A stretch of 64,000 nucleotides of DNA from Macrobrachium rosenbergii (lineage: Eukaryota; Arthropoda; Malacostraca; Decapoda; Palaemonidae): assembly GCF_040412425.1 (NCBI RefSeq), contig NC_089766.1, forward strand, positions 15,439,508 to 15,503,507, written 5' to 3'. The first letter of the stretch is position 1; the number at the start of each line of letters is the position of its first letter. A program made the position numbers and the translations under genes. The notes below the pieces were generated by a model. That model searched no databases and was not told where the DNA came from. It saw only the letters and a list, made by a program, of their open reading frames with translations. Positions 35,189 through 51,589 of this stretch are shown one piece after another.

Positions 35189-35563
35189 AGTTTTCTGTAA
35201 AAGAAAACTCTTGAGATGGCTTTGTCTGTCCGTCCCCTTTTTCTGTCCGCCCCAGATCTTAAAAACTACTGAGGCTAGAGGCCTGCAAATGGATATGTTG
35301 ATCACACCCCCTCCAATCATCAAACATACCAAATTGCAGCCCTCTAGCCTCAGTAGTTTTTATCATATTTGAGGCCAAAGTTAGCCTTGATTGTGAGTCT
35401 GGCACCGCTATAGGTGCCAACAACACAGACCACCACCGGACCGTGGCTGAAAGTTTCATGAGCCGCGGCTGAGAGTTTTATGGGCCGTGGCTGAGTTTCA
35501 TTCAGCGCTATACGCTGTACAGAAAACTCGGTTGCTCCGAAGAATCTTCGGCGCATTGTTTAC
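35189..35563 (+). mobile_element. Family B palindromic element, copy 3
   Basis: It starts with the short hairpin AGTTTTCTGTAAAAGAAAAC (35189-35209), has the central palindrome at about 35270-35360, and ends with CAGAAAACTCGG followed by the hairpin CCGAAGAATCTTCGG (35537-35551). No coding frame. Confidence 0.9.
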
Positions 35564-35632
35564 TTGTTTGAATTTGAAATTAAGTTTAAAAGTCTTTAGA
35601 AAATCTTGACCTTTAGGTTGTTCCGTTTAGAG

Positions 35633-35815
35633 CAAGGCCGTCCAACCCCATGCCCGTGGGCCAAAAGTGGCCCGTTTGATTTTGAAAGTGGCCCGTTAGA
35701 GAGAAATAAGTAAAGTTTCTCTTTTTTATATATACCGTACATACACACAGGTAGTCCGCATGACTTTTTGTTTTTTCAAGAGTGGCCCGCTGACTAAAAT
35801 ACTTAGACAGTCCTG
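35633..35815. mobile_element. hAT-like miniature element
   Basis: The left end CAAGGCCGTCCAACC and the inverted right end CAGGACTGTCTAAGT match in pattern the CAGGGGTGTCCAA-type ends of hAT transposons, followed inward by GTGGGCC / GCGGGCC repeats. The 8-bp flanks GTTTAGAG (35625-35632) and GTTTAAAT (35816-35823) agree at 6 of 8 and fit a hAT target-site duplication. At 183 bp there is no room for a transposase, so it is non-autonomous. It lies within the remains of the 70-bp repeat. Confidence 0.65.
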
Positions 35816-35823
35816 GTTTAAAT

Positions 35824-36106
35824 GCTCGTGAGAGAATGAAACTGACCTTTAAGACCTGAGGAAGACTGGCCTTTCTCTCTAGGTCACAGGATTTTTCAAG
35901 TTTTGCGTTCAGACTTTCCTCCAAGTCAAAAAGAAATCCAGTTTATCCAAGCAAAAGGAATCCAGACTTCACTCATTCATAGACACTGAACATCTAAGGC
36001 ACCCTGAAATCTGTGTAAATGGCCCCACTCTTCCCACCCCCTGCCCCCACACCCCTCCCGTCTTGATATCCTCTTTCAGTAGTGTAAACTTTATTTTTAG
36101 CATACA

Positions 36107-36111
<5 letters not shown>
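35824..36111. other. unassigned short spacer
   Basis: No recognisable feature. Confidence 0.3.

Positions 36112-36154
<43 letters not shown>
36112..36154. repeat. (CT)n microsatellite
   Basis: Pure CT run. Confidence 0.95.
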
Positions 36155-36158
<4 letters not shown>

Positions 36159-36287
36159 AGGCGGGGTATCGATCCCAGGAGATGATATATATGTTGTCTA
36201 ACACATAACACGTAATCTTTACAGTTGCTCCCCTCTGCACAGCGGCTCTTTAAATCAGGCACCCGAAATAGAAGTAAGACAAAACTA

Positions 36288-36290
<3 letters not shown>

Positions 36291-36355
<65 letters not shown>

Positions 36356-36396
36356 CACGCACATCATACTTACACCTGTTCAAACAGCCAAAACTA

Positions 36397-36483
<87 letters not shown>

Positions 36484-36518
36484 AGATACTTACACCTGTA
36501 CAAACAGCCAAGACTAAT

Positions 36519-36570
<52 letters not shown>

Positions 36571-36608
36571 ACAGATACTTACACCTGTACAAACCAAAAA
36601 AACTACAT

Positions 36609-36665
<57 letters not shown>

Positions 36666-36697
36666 GATACTTACACCTGTACAAACAGCCAAGACTA

Positions 36698-36753
<56 letters not shown>

Positions 36754-36788
36754 GATACTTACACCTGTACAAACCGCCAAAACTACAT

Positions 36789-36861
<73 letters not shown>

Positions 36862-36880
36862 GATACTTACACCTATACAA
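36291..36880. repeat. six-fold (CT)n/(CA)n array with conserved linker
   Basis: Blocks of (CT)n (30-60 bp) alternate with the linker CAGATACTTACACCTGTAC / AAACAGCCAAAACTACATT. Linkers lie near 36360, 36485, 36572, 36665, 36752 and 36860, so the repeated unit is microsatellite plus linker, about 80-120 bp. The 268-codon Ser/Leu frame is a repeat translation. Confidence 0.9.
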
Positions 36881-38649
<1,769 letters not shown>

Positions 38650-39043
38650 AAAAAATGCGCCGAAGTTTCTTCGGTGCAATCGAGTTTTCTGTACAGGCCG
38701 CTACAGTGCATAATCAAGGCCACCGAAAATAGATCTATCTTTCGGTGGTCTCGGCATAGTGCTGTATGAGCCGCGGCCCATGAAACTTTAACCACGGCCC
38801 GGTAGTGGCCTACCCTATAGCGTTGCCAGAAGCACGATTATGGCCAACCGTAACCTCGAATAAGATAAAAACTACTGAGGTTAGAGGTCTGCAATTTGTT
38901 ATGTGTGATGATTGGAGGGTGGATGAACAACTTATCAATTTGCAGCCCTTTAGCCTCAGCAGTTTTTAAGATCTGAGGGTGGATAGAATAAGGTGCGGAC
39001 GGACAGACAAAGCCAGCACAGTAGTTTTCTTTGACAGAAAACT
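38650..39043 (-). mobile_element. Family B palindromic element, copy 4
   Basis: Best-preserved copy. The terminal hairpin GCGCCGAAGTTTCTTCGGTG (38657-38676) is followed by CGAGTTTTCTGTACAG, then ATCTATCTTTCGGTGGTCTC, GCGGCCCATGAAACTTTAAC, the central palindrome (38870-38965), and the closing hairpin AGTTTTCTTTGACAGAAAAC (39023-39042). No coding frame. Confidence 0.9.
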
Positions 39044-39309
39044 AAAACTTAACCACTGAAGAAAAACGACAGGAAGAAAGGAAATGGAAAATTGAACGCG
39101 AAAGAAGAGAATTACGATAAAAAAAAAGAGGAAGAAAGAGAAATTTGAGAGAATCCCGGTCGTTGCAATTGCAAGGCACGAATAATACATCGAGGCTCCC
39201 GCGAGGCGACAAAAGAAACATCCAGGGAATGGCCCTAATGCTGTATAATACAACTGTATTTTCAGCGCACATGGCCATTTTTGCTCCTTCGATCGGCTGA
39301 AAATGATCC
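39044..39309. other. unassigned short spacer
   Basis: A phrase related to 38455-38520 (CAACCACTGAAGAAAAAC) recurs at 39049, suggesting the Family B copy may have inserted next to a local duplication. Confidence 0.4.
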
Positions 39310-39360
39310 CCGGGGCGCTTCGCTCCCCCCTCCCCCAACTCCCTCGCTCCCTTTTCCCCT

Positions 39361-39415
<55 letters not shown>

Positions 39416-39860
39416 GATTTCTTCTTTCTCATCATCAAGGCCGGGGAATTATTTGCCCTCTCCCTCCCCCTTTCTACTGTCTTCCCACCTACTATTCGTA
39501 GTGTTTATTCACCCCCTCCCCCTTTCCTTGTACCTCCTCCTCCCCTTTCCCTCCCCTCCCAGTTTTTCTACCTCCCAGTCACACTATCTCCCTCCTCCTA
39601 CTTCCAGTGCTGATTCCCCCTTCTCCTTCCCTGTAATATCTCCTTCTCTTCTTCTCCCCCTATGTTCCCCTTTCCTCCCCTTCCCATCTCCAAGCCTCTC
39701 TATCTCCCCCCTCCCCTCGTCCAACCATCACACCACCGCCACTGTCCTCCTCTTTCCCTCAGTGTTTGTTCCCCTTACTCCGTCCATCTCCTATCTCCTT
39801 CCCTCCCCCCTTTCCTCCCTTCCCCAAACTCCCCCCTCCACCCACTTCCCCTCCACCCAC
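39310..39860. repeat. polypyrimidine tract with (CT)n
   Basis: Mostly C and T on the + strand, including (CT)n at 39364-39412. Pro/Ser/Leu frames are compositional. The following 39861-39999 is unassigned. Confidence 0.75.
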
Positions 39861-39999
39861 GGTGCAAGAACGACCAGCGAGGGGGAGGAAGCATTTTAAA
39901 TTTGGCCAAATTACCGAGTTGAGAACCGAAAGACTTATGGCAAGGCTTCAAGTAGTGGGCAGACGCTGCGTGCAGTTCTTTTGTTTGTGCAGAAAGGGA

Positions 40000-41290
40000 C
40001 GATTTGTTCTCTTATCTCCTGGAAATTTATTCTGCTCATTTATTCGCGATAAAAGTTTTCTGTAGTTTCCGGGAGTTTATTCCGTTTTAAAGGCTCTATA
40101 GTAGCGTAATCATATCAGTTAATATATAAAGAGTTGTTCGTTTGTTTGTGCAGAAAGGGACGATTTATTCTCTTATCTCCTGGAAATTTATTCTGCTCAT
40201 TTATTCGCGATAAAAGTTGTCTGTATTTTCCGGGAGTTTATTCCGTTTTAAAGGCTCTAGTAGCGTAATCATATCAGTTAATATATAAAGAGTTATTCGT
40301 TTGTTTGTAAAGAAAAGGACGATTTGTTGTCTATCTTCTGGAAATTTATTCTGTTCATTTATTCACGATAAAAGTTGTCTGTAGCTTCTGGGAGTTTATT
40401 CCGTTTTAAAGGCTGTATGAGTATAATCATAATAGTTAATATATGAAGAGTTATCCGTTTAATTGTGAAGAAAAGGACGATTTATTCTCTTATCTCCTGG
40501 AAATTTATTCTGTTCCTTTATTCACGATAAAAGTTTTCCGAGGCGTTGGGGAGTTTATTCCGCTTTACAGGTTTACTAGTGTATTCATATTAGTTTGAAA
40601 TTTATGAAAGCTACCGTTCGGTTGGAATAAAGAAAGATTTATTCTCTTATCTCATGGAAGTTTATTCTGAAAATTTATTCACGTTAAAAGTTTTCTGTAG
40701 CGTCGGAGAGATTATTCCGTTTTATAGGCTGTAATAGTGAAACAGTTTGAAATTTATAAGGATTATTCATGTGATTGGAATAAAGATTGGATTTATTCTC
40801 TTATTTCCGAGAAGTTTATTCTGGTAATTTATTCCTAATATAAGTTTTCTGTAGCGTCAGGGAGTTTATTCCGACTTATAGGCTGTAATATTGTAAAAAC
40901 ATTAGTTTGAAATGTAGGAGGGTTATTTGTCCGTCTGAAATATATAAATAGGGATTTATTCTCTTATCTTTCGGAAGTTTATTCTCTTATTTTATTCCCG
41001 ATAAAAGTTTTCTGTAGCGTCGGGGAATTTATTCCGTTTCATAAGCTGTAATAAGTGTAATCACATTTAAATTTATGAGGGTTATTCGTTTCTTTGGAAT
41101 AAAGAGGGGATTTATTCTCTCATATCCCGGAAGTTTGTTGTGTTAGTTTATATCTGATAAAAGTTTTATGATAATCCAAGAAGTTTCTTCTGTTTTATAA
41201 AGGGGTAATGTATTCAGGATACTCATTTATTTTAGTTTCAACTGTATGAAAGTTAGCCGTTTGTTTAGAATAAACGTTTAAGAAGTTTAT
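40000..41290. repeat. ~158-bp tandem repeat, about 8 units, decaying rightward
   Basis: The phrase CTTATCTCCTGGAAATTTAT recurs at about 40011, 40172, 40331, 40489, 40645, 40800, 40973 and 41119, most spacings 155-161 bp. The other marks are CGATAAAAGTTTTCTGTAG, GGGAGTTTATTCCGTTTTA and TAGTGTAATCATATTAG. The first two units are nearly identical and later ones progressively diverge, with echoes to 41590. Confidence 0.9.
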
Positions 41291-41602
41291 TTGTACTCAT
41301 TGTTCATTTATTATTAGTAGAGGCCATGTAGGTTGATAAATGTTAATGATTTATTTAGGGGTGACATATAACAATTATGCGTTTGTTTAGGAACGAAGAT
41401 GGAAGAGTATGCGTTGAATTTATTTTCGTATCTACAAAGTTTATTTCGTTCATTTGTTGGTGATACGTGTTTTTGTAGCCCCATAAAGGGTATTTGTTCA
41501 TGTAGCCCGTGATTTGAGAAAGTTATTCATTTGCATTGAAGAAGCATTTAAGTGATGATTCCTCACTGATGATCTTAATAAAGTTTATTTGGTTCATGTA
41601 TT

Positions 41603-42005
41603 AGTTTTCAGAAAAGAAAACTATTATGGCGGCTTTGTCTGTCCGTCCGCACTGTTTTCTGTCCGCAGTTTTTCTGTCCGCCTTCAGATCTTCAAAACTA
41701 TTGGGGCTAGAAGGCTGCAAATTGGTTATGTTGATCATCCACGCTCCAGTCATCAAACATACCAAATTGCAGCCCTCTAGCCTCAATATTTATCTTATTT
41801 CAGGTTAAAGTTAGCCATAATGGTCCTTCTGGCAACGATATATGATAGACCACCACCGGGCCGTGGTTAAAGTTTCATGGGCCGCGGCTCATACAGCATT
41901 ATACCGAGACCAACGAAAGATAGATCTATTTTCGGTGTCCTTGATTATACGATGTATAGAAAACTCGATTGCGCACTTTTTAGTTAAACTTCGGCGCATT
42001 TTTTA
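41603..42005 (+). mobile_element. Family B palindromic element, copy 5
   Basis: It opens AGTTTTCAGAAAAGAAAACT and has GGCTTTGTCTGTCCGTCCGC, the central palindrome (41700-41790), GGGCCGTGGTTAAAGTTTCA, and TAGAAAACTCGATTGCGC at the end. The terminal hairpin is split by a small duplication (TTTTTAGTTAAACTTCGGCG). Confidence 0.9.
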
Positions 42006-43335
42006 GCAATCGTTTATAAAAATTCGATAGTTTCATAGATCTCATGAAGTTTAATCGTTTATAAAAATTTTTATGCTTTATTCCTGATAGTTGCACATAC
42101 GGTCTTCATGATAGTTTATATATAGTTTATTTATTGTTAATAATTTTTTCTTGTTCTTCTTCTTTTAACGTTTTATTCCCATTTTTGTATGGGGTAAGCA
42201 CGATGCCTTCTTTTGAAGGACTTTTTGATTTATATATATATGTGGTCTCGATCGGCTGCCCTGCCTGATATATATATGTTTCATATATATAGCAGCGAGA
42301 AGTTATATATATGGCGAGAGTTCGAGACGTGTGAGATGTTTGTTATGTTTTTAGAAGGTGTTGTATGGCTTTGTTTTGTGTGTATTTAGTAACATCCATT
42401 TGCTTTTTATAAACCTATCATATTACATATATAATCCCGGGATGTCTACACGGATAGCAAAGTGTAACCAGTATATTTGACATAAACATGATATTATATA
42501 CATATATATTGTATATAAATATATACATATATACATAATGTATATATACAGTATATGTATGTATATGCATACATACATGCATATATATACATATATATAC
42601 ATATACATACATACACACATATACGTATATACAGTATATACACATACATACGTACTGTCCCTATCTACAAACACACGCAGTAATGATTGACACTCGACTG
42701 AATTTTCATTCTTGAGCCCTTTGTTTCTGATCTCGTACTTAAGCGGTATTGATTTTCCCTCGAGTCTGTTATTTCATCAAAATATTAAGCATGATTAGTA
42801 ATGAGAGCTAACGTATTGGATGTATTATACACCGGTTCAGGGTTTATTAATTTTTTCGTGCTTGGCAAGGTATCCGTAATACTCTGTTGGTTCCTGTTGC
42901 GTTTTGTGACGTGGTCTTGGATATATCCTGTGCATTGTAATTATATTGGGCGATAGTCGTAATCATTGTAAGTATCCTTCAGCGGGAATTATGGTTTTCA
43001 TACTCTTCATTATATCTTTAGCGATAATCGTGGTCTTATTGTTAATCAGAGTTATCGTTCATATATTGATCTGTCCATTATGTGTTGTGACACCATCAGT
43101 TATCACAATATTTCATGTCTGTCATCAATGTTATTGTGCATATTACCGTCATCATCTTTTTTCACGATCTTCGTACCATCGCATCATCCATATAATAATC
43201 TTCAGTAACGTGATCGTATATTTAAGTTACATATTTTTAAGTTTTTATTCGTTAATTAGGAAAAGAATTGTATTTAATTTTATTTAAAATACAAGTTGAT
43301 CATATATCATGACAAGATCTAATAATAAAATGCCC

Positions 43336-43338
<3 letters not shown>
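42006..43338. other. unassigned; mixed (AT)/(ACAT) simple sequence
   Basis: Mixed TATATA/ACATAC simple sequence at 42490-42660. The rest is AT-rich with no gene. The (AT) sequence near 42230-42320 breaks up GC-richer phrases. Confidence 0.4.
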
Positions 43339-43818
<480 letters not shown>

Positions 43819-43937
43819 TAGACACGGAAGAACTTCGGAAAACTTTGCCAGGCATTGTAAACAATGACGACTCCCTAAGGCATAATATATGCACACCTTC
43901 GCAGCACTAAACACTCATGGTTTAATTGTCACACACG

Positions 43938-43938
<1 letters not shown>

Positions 43939-44012
<74 letters not shown>

Positions 44013-44180
44013 TTATTGCCGGGTTTACGACAGCAGAAAAAAAAAGTGCACAGGTAATCCACTCGTGTATATAAGCATTAGGTACGCGGAAGGGTAATGG
44101 AATTGCGTAATATGCGTAATAAGGTAATTATACCCGACTTTATATTTGCGTATTCGCGTATTTAAGGGTGATAATTATTC

Positions 44181-44239
<59 letters not shown>

Positions 44240-44408
44240 ATTGCCGGGTTTACGACAGCAGAAAAAAAAAAGTGCACAGGTAATCCACTCGTGTATATAA
44301 GCATTAGGTACGCGGAAGGGTAATGGAATTGCTAATATGCGTAATAAGGTAATTATACCCGACTTTATATTTGCGTATTCGCGTATTTAAGGGTGATAAT
44401 TATTCGTA
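43939..44408. repeat. recent ~226-bp tandem duplication carrying (CT)n
   Basis: Two copies of (CT)n followed by TTTTATTGCCGGGTTTACGA...GGGTGATAATTATTCGTA (from 44010 and 44236) differ by only one or two indels outside the CT run, for example GCGTAATATGCG against GCTAATATGCG. This is the freshest duplication in the window. Confidence 0.9.
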
Positions 44409-45704
<1,296 letters not shown>

Positions 45705-45756
<52 letters not shown>

Positions 45757-45843
45757 TATATATGTATATAATATATATATGTATATATTATATATTTATA
45801 TACATATGCATATATACATGTATATATATACATATATATATTG

Positions 45844-45923
<80 letters not shown>
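45705..45923. repeat. (AT)n with GTAT/ACAT interruptions
   Basis: (AT)n at 45705-45748 and 45850-45923, separated by irregular AT/GTATAT sequence. Confidence 0.95.
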
Positions 45924-45926
<3 letters not shown>

Positions 45927-46039
45927 CCTTTATTCTTCATTCATCGGAACGCAAATTTCCCCTCAGCAAAATCGCATTCATCGCCAAGCGTTGTTCACGA
46001 GAATGCGGGATGCAAAAGTTATTCTTCATTGAATACACA

Positions 46040-47260
<1,221 letters not shown>

Positions 47261-47420
47261 GGATTAACGCAGACTTTGCTCCCGACAAAGTGTCGGCGCC
47301 GACACGACGCCGAATTTGTCGGGTAATCTTCGCCGTCGGATCCGATTTTCCGGTCGGTATGACGTTATTCATTCTCGGTGTCGATGACCGTGGTAAATGT
47401 GACCCCAGTTTGGAGTGCTA
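47261..47420. other. CpG-rich patch with 14-bp palindrome
   Basis: TGTCGGCGCCGACA at 47291-47304 is a perfect palindrome in a short CpG-rich island (CGACGCCGAATTTGTCGG, CGCCGTCGGATCC) between AT-rich regions. Function unknown. Confidence 0.45.
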
Positions 47421-47551
47421 AATTATTCCGTATATGAATAGTCGAGTTTTGTTTGTTTTTTATTTATAATTTGTTGTCCTTTATTGTTTGATTAGGGATA
47501 GTGTCATGATTCTCCATTTCTTCAATGTTTTAAGTTTTTTATGTAATGCAT

Positions 47552-47559
<8 letters not shown>

Positions 47560-47611
<52 letters not shown>

Positions 47612-47708
47612 CATTATACATATAATATATACATAATGTATATATATATACATACATAATGTATATATATTATATACACACATACATACATACACATACA
47701 TAAATGGG
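47560..47708. repeat. (AT)n and ACAT simple repeats
   Basis: (AT)n 47550-47605, then mixed ACATAT/ATGTATAT to the edge of the next inverted repeat. Confidence 0.9.
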
Positions 47709-47855
47709 GGAAAATCCACAAACAACATGCAATGACTAAAAAATCAAATATTTAATAACCTTCGCTAGCCACTGGTAGCATTATGAAAACAGTGGCCAGC
47801 AGAAGCTTACCAGACATATAATTTTCTAGACACTGCATATTGTTTGTGGATTTTC
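47709..47855. mobile_element. Family E inverted repeat
   Basis: Left arm 47709-47774 (GAAAATCCACAAACAACATG...GCTAGCCACTG) is inverted at 47790-47855 (CAGTGGCCAGC...TGTTTGTGGATTTTC), with a 15-base loop containing ATTATGAAAA. The TTTGTGGATTTT end recalls the TCATGGATTTTGTC end of the 18218 palindrome. AT-rich simple sequence lies on both sides. Confidence 0.8.
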
Positions 47856-47869
47856 TTACCTTATATAAA

Positions 47870-48290
47870 TTATATTTATGTATATTTATACATATATATG
47901 TATATGTATGTATGTATGAAATATATGTATATGTATATATTATATATATTTATATATATGTATTTACTTATAAAAAATCCTTCACGCCCCACTTATTTCC
48001 CTGCAGGATACCGGCGGCGGGAGGGACTCCGAAGCAGGTCCCTCATTACCATAAACCGAAGAGTTGCCAGCGTCTCTGCGCACCTGTATTTTTCGCCCGC
48101 GGGCGTATTATTACACTGTCTCGATATGACGGTCATTTGCGAGTCTGGTGTGGCTTTATCACGCGGCTTCTTCATCCTTCCGTGAACATTTCTCTTATTG
48201 GAAGACTTCCTGCGCCAGGTATTGGTTGCGATTGACGTGCGTGCGCGCCCTCACGGGTATTGTTTTTGTTGTTTTTGTTATTATGATTAG
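47870..48290. other. unassigned; no gene seen
   Basis: AT/GTAT simple sequence to 47965, then GC-richer sequence to 48260. The overlapping frames there lack recognisable domains. Confidence 0.4.
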
Positions 48291-48356
48291 CGGTCGGTGG
48301 TATAGTCTGGTAAGTTGATATTGATATTTTGGAGAGGATGATGATAAAAGTTGTTA

Positions 48357-48435
<79 letters not shown>

Positions 48436-48575
48436 TGGAGGTCGATAGTAGACTAGCAAGTTGATATTGATATTGTGGAGAGGATAACGATGAAAGCTAT
48501 TATTATTATTATTATTAGCGGTCGATCGTATCCTAGTAAGTTGATATTGACAGTGTGGAGAGGATAATGATAAAA

Positions 48576-48632
<57 letters not shown>

Positions 48633-48917
48633 GATGGCGGTCGGTGGTAGCTTAGTAAGTTGATATTGATATTGTGGAGAGGATAACGATGAAAGTTAGT
48701 ATTATTATTATTATTATTATTATTAATATTATTATTATTATTATTATTACTGGCGGTCGGTAGTAGCCTAGGCAAGTTGATATTGATATTGTGGAGAGGA
48801 TAATGATAAAAGTTGTTGTTATTATTATTACTATTATTATTATTATTGCTGGAGCTCGCTAGTAGCGTAATAACTTGATATTGATATTGTGGAGAGGATA
48901 ATGATGAAAGTCGGTAA

Positions 48918-48968
<51 letters not shown>

Positions 48969-48970
48969 AT
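48291..48970. repeat. (ATT)n plus linker array, six units
   Basis: (ATT)n blocks (for example 48358-48435, 48574-48632 and 48920-48967) alternate with the linker AAGTTGATATTGATATTGTG / GAGAGGATAATGATAAAAG, preceded by GGCGGTCGGTAGTAG. As in 36291-36880, the repeated unit is microsatellite plus linker. Confidence 0.9.
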
Positions 48971-49360
48971 TGTTTACTGGCTAAACAAGCTTCAACAAAA
49001 CTGTACCCAGTACGTAAATATAGAGTTAAGACGGTGGAAATATGCGGTAAATATTGTAAAACAAATAAAAATGACAAGTGAGGTGAAAAATGGTTATAAA
49101 TAAGAATAAATAAGAAAAATTTATGTAAAGGAACTTAGCCACGTGAAATATTTATGTATCCCAAAATTGAATACCTCCTATTGTCTTAGCGTATGCACAG
49201 ATGCGTACACGTGTGTTGTATTGGTATGTATGTTTGAATATGACGTCAATACATAGAATAAATCTTGCATGCGTTTTGTACACGTGTGTATGTATCTATT
49301 TATGTATTTGGGGTTACAAATTGTTACTGGTGACTAACTTGTAAATCAGCGACTGTTTTT
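48971..49360. other. unassigned; no gene seen
   Basis: AT-rich sequence with a few GTATGTAT phrases. Confidence 0.4.
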
Positions 49361-49733
49361 AGTTTTCTGTAAAAGAAAACTGTTGTGCCGGCTTTGTCTG
49401 TCTGTCCGCACTTTTTCTGTCCGCCCTCAGATCTTAAAAACTACTGAGGCTAGAGGGCTGCAAATGATTATGTTGATCATCCACCCTCTGAATCATCAAA
49501 CATACCAAATTGTAGCCCTCTAGCCTCAGTAGTTTGTTACTTTATTTAAGGTTCTGGCAACGATATAGGATAGGCCACCACCGGCCTGTGGTTAAAGTTT
49601 CATTGGCCGCGGCTCATACAGCATTATACCGAGACCACCAAAAGATAGATCTATTTTCGGTGGCCCTGATTATACGTTGTAGCGGCTGTACAGAAAACTC
49701 GATTGCGCCGAAGAAACTTCGGCGCATTTTTTA
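49361..49733 (+). mobile_element. Family B palindromic element, copy 6
   Basis: It begins AGTTTTCTGTAAAAGAAAAC, carries GGCTTTGTCTGTCTGTCCGC, the central palindrome (49440-49535), CCACCGGCCTGTGGTTAAAG and CTGTACAGAAAACTCGATTG, and ends with the perfect hairpin GCGCCGAAGAAACTTCGGCG (from 49706), then a T run. It is nearly complete and similar in detail to copies 3-5. Confidence 0.9.
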
Positions 49734-49984
49734 CTTTTATTTTTATCTTTTTCGCACAAATAATTGCGTGTGTATTATCGATTCCGAAGAATCTCAAAAC
49801 CTCGGTGGTATTTAAAACAATCGATTACGCACGTGCCCCCAGACACGCATTCACAAGCGCGCGTGCATCGCTGCTCCCAAAGTTTTTAACCATAATTATA
49901 TTTCAAACGGCCAGTCACGCCCATACATAAAAAAAACCAACATTCGCCTGTGCTGCCAGATTTTGCTCAAGGTTTTGGTGTTAG
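49734..49984. other. unassigned short spacer
   Basis: No recognisable feature. Confidence 0.3.
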
Positions 49985-50200
49985 GCCCCAAACTATTGGT
50001 ACTGAAATCTCAAACTCTTGGTACTTAAATCTCAAACTATTGGGACTAATATCTCAAACTAATATCTGAAACTGTCGGTACTTAAATCTCAAACTGTGGG
50101 TGCCTAAGCCTCAAACTATTGGTACTTAAATCTTAAACTCTTGGTACCTAAATCTCAAACTATTTGTACTTGAATTTCAAATCTCTGTTTTCTAAACTTT
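49985..50200. repeat. ~24-bp minisatellite
   Basis: The unit AAATCTCAAACTATTGGTAC recurs about nine times with variation. Confidence 0.85.
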
Positions 50201-50989
50201 TTAAGGTAACACTGTCTTCTGCTTTAAATTTTGTGGAATTGTGAACCTTGATTTTTGTAACGCCGGTTTTATAGAAATCGATCACACAAGGCTTACATTC
50301 TAAAGACTTCATGACATGATGAGCAAACTGGTGTATCAAATTGGTGTTACAATAATGAAGGTCATCAATCCCCAATATATAAAAAAAAAAATTGAAGCTC
50401 ACAATGTACTTACGTCACTTTGGGAAAAAACTATGCAGGTAATTATCTATTTTTGACACACACCTGTTTTCCCGTTTTCATTACATTACTTAGTAATTTA
50501 TCATTCTTATATATTTTCTCAATTTTCCAATTATTATCTCATTCCTGCACGTCATCATCCTTCCTATAATTCATTTCCGTTTCTCTTTATTTCCATTCCC
50601 TGCATTCAACGACTAATCACTGTATTTTAACGCGTTTTTCTAACCATTTTTTTTCCATTATTTAATTTATCCGTCTCTATTTAAAAACGGTCGAATTCAA
50701 AGGCTTCCTCTCCCCTCCCGCCTTCCCCCCCACCAACTACTGGCGTTCGATCAGATTATTGATATTATGCAAATGAGGCTTCGTCGACTAATTTGGAAAT
50801 CGATACCTGTTTGCACAAGAGCGTGAACGCCCAGGAGAGAATGGTGAGTTTTAGAGGCACAGCTACTCTCTTTCGCTTTTTTTTATTTGTGTGTTTTTTG
50901 TGAGTTTTTTTTTATCAGTGATTATTTGTGTTCTCTTTTCTTTTGGTTTGGTTATTTTCGTCGCTCTGTTTTTTGCTTTATTATTTATT
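50201..50989. other. unassigned; no gene seen
   Basis: AT-rich sequence with T and A runs. A short pyrimidine patch lies at 50700-50735. Confidence 0.4.
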
Positions 50990-51116
50990 CAATTAGGTCC
51001 TCGGTTATTCTAATCTCTCGTAGAGAGAGAGAGAGAGAGAGAGATCTATTATTATTAATATTATTATTGATATTAAGTTTGTTCTTCAGGTGTTCTAATT
51101 TCCGAAGGAGGAAGAG

Positions 51117-51205
<89 letters not shown>

Positions 51206-51243
51206 TTTGTTCTTCGGTAGTTCTAATCTCTGAAAGAGATAGT

Positions 51244-51317
<74 letters not shown>

Positions 51318-51320
51318 GGA
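50990..51320. repeat. (ATT)n plus linker array, three units
   Basis: The linker AGTTTGTTCTTCGGTAGTTC / TAATCTCTGAAAGAG occurs near 50998, 51076 and 51203, each followed by (GA)n and/or (ATT)n (51118-51202 and 51246-51316). Confidence 0.9.
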
Positions 51321-51589
51321 CAAAGAATAACAAACTAGATAATAAGAGAAGTTTAATTGAATACCTATGGTTAACAGAAGTAATAAATAAAATAAGCCTA
51401 AATTAATGAATAATGAATATGTAAAGGACCGCAAAAATCAAATACAAGAAGCGAATTTAAGAAAATTTTAGTTATAATATTTGCGAATTGAAGGTAACGA
51501 CACACTGGAATGCAAAGCTCTGAATTTTGGGAAACCTTAACAGGAACCATTAAGGGAGGTAAGAATGAACTGAGTTTTCGGAACCGTTT
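51321..51589. other. unassigned short spacer
   Basis: AT-rich with no recognisable feature. Confidence 0.3.
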
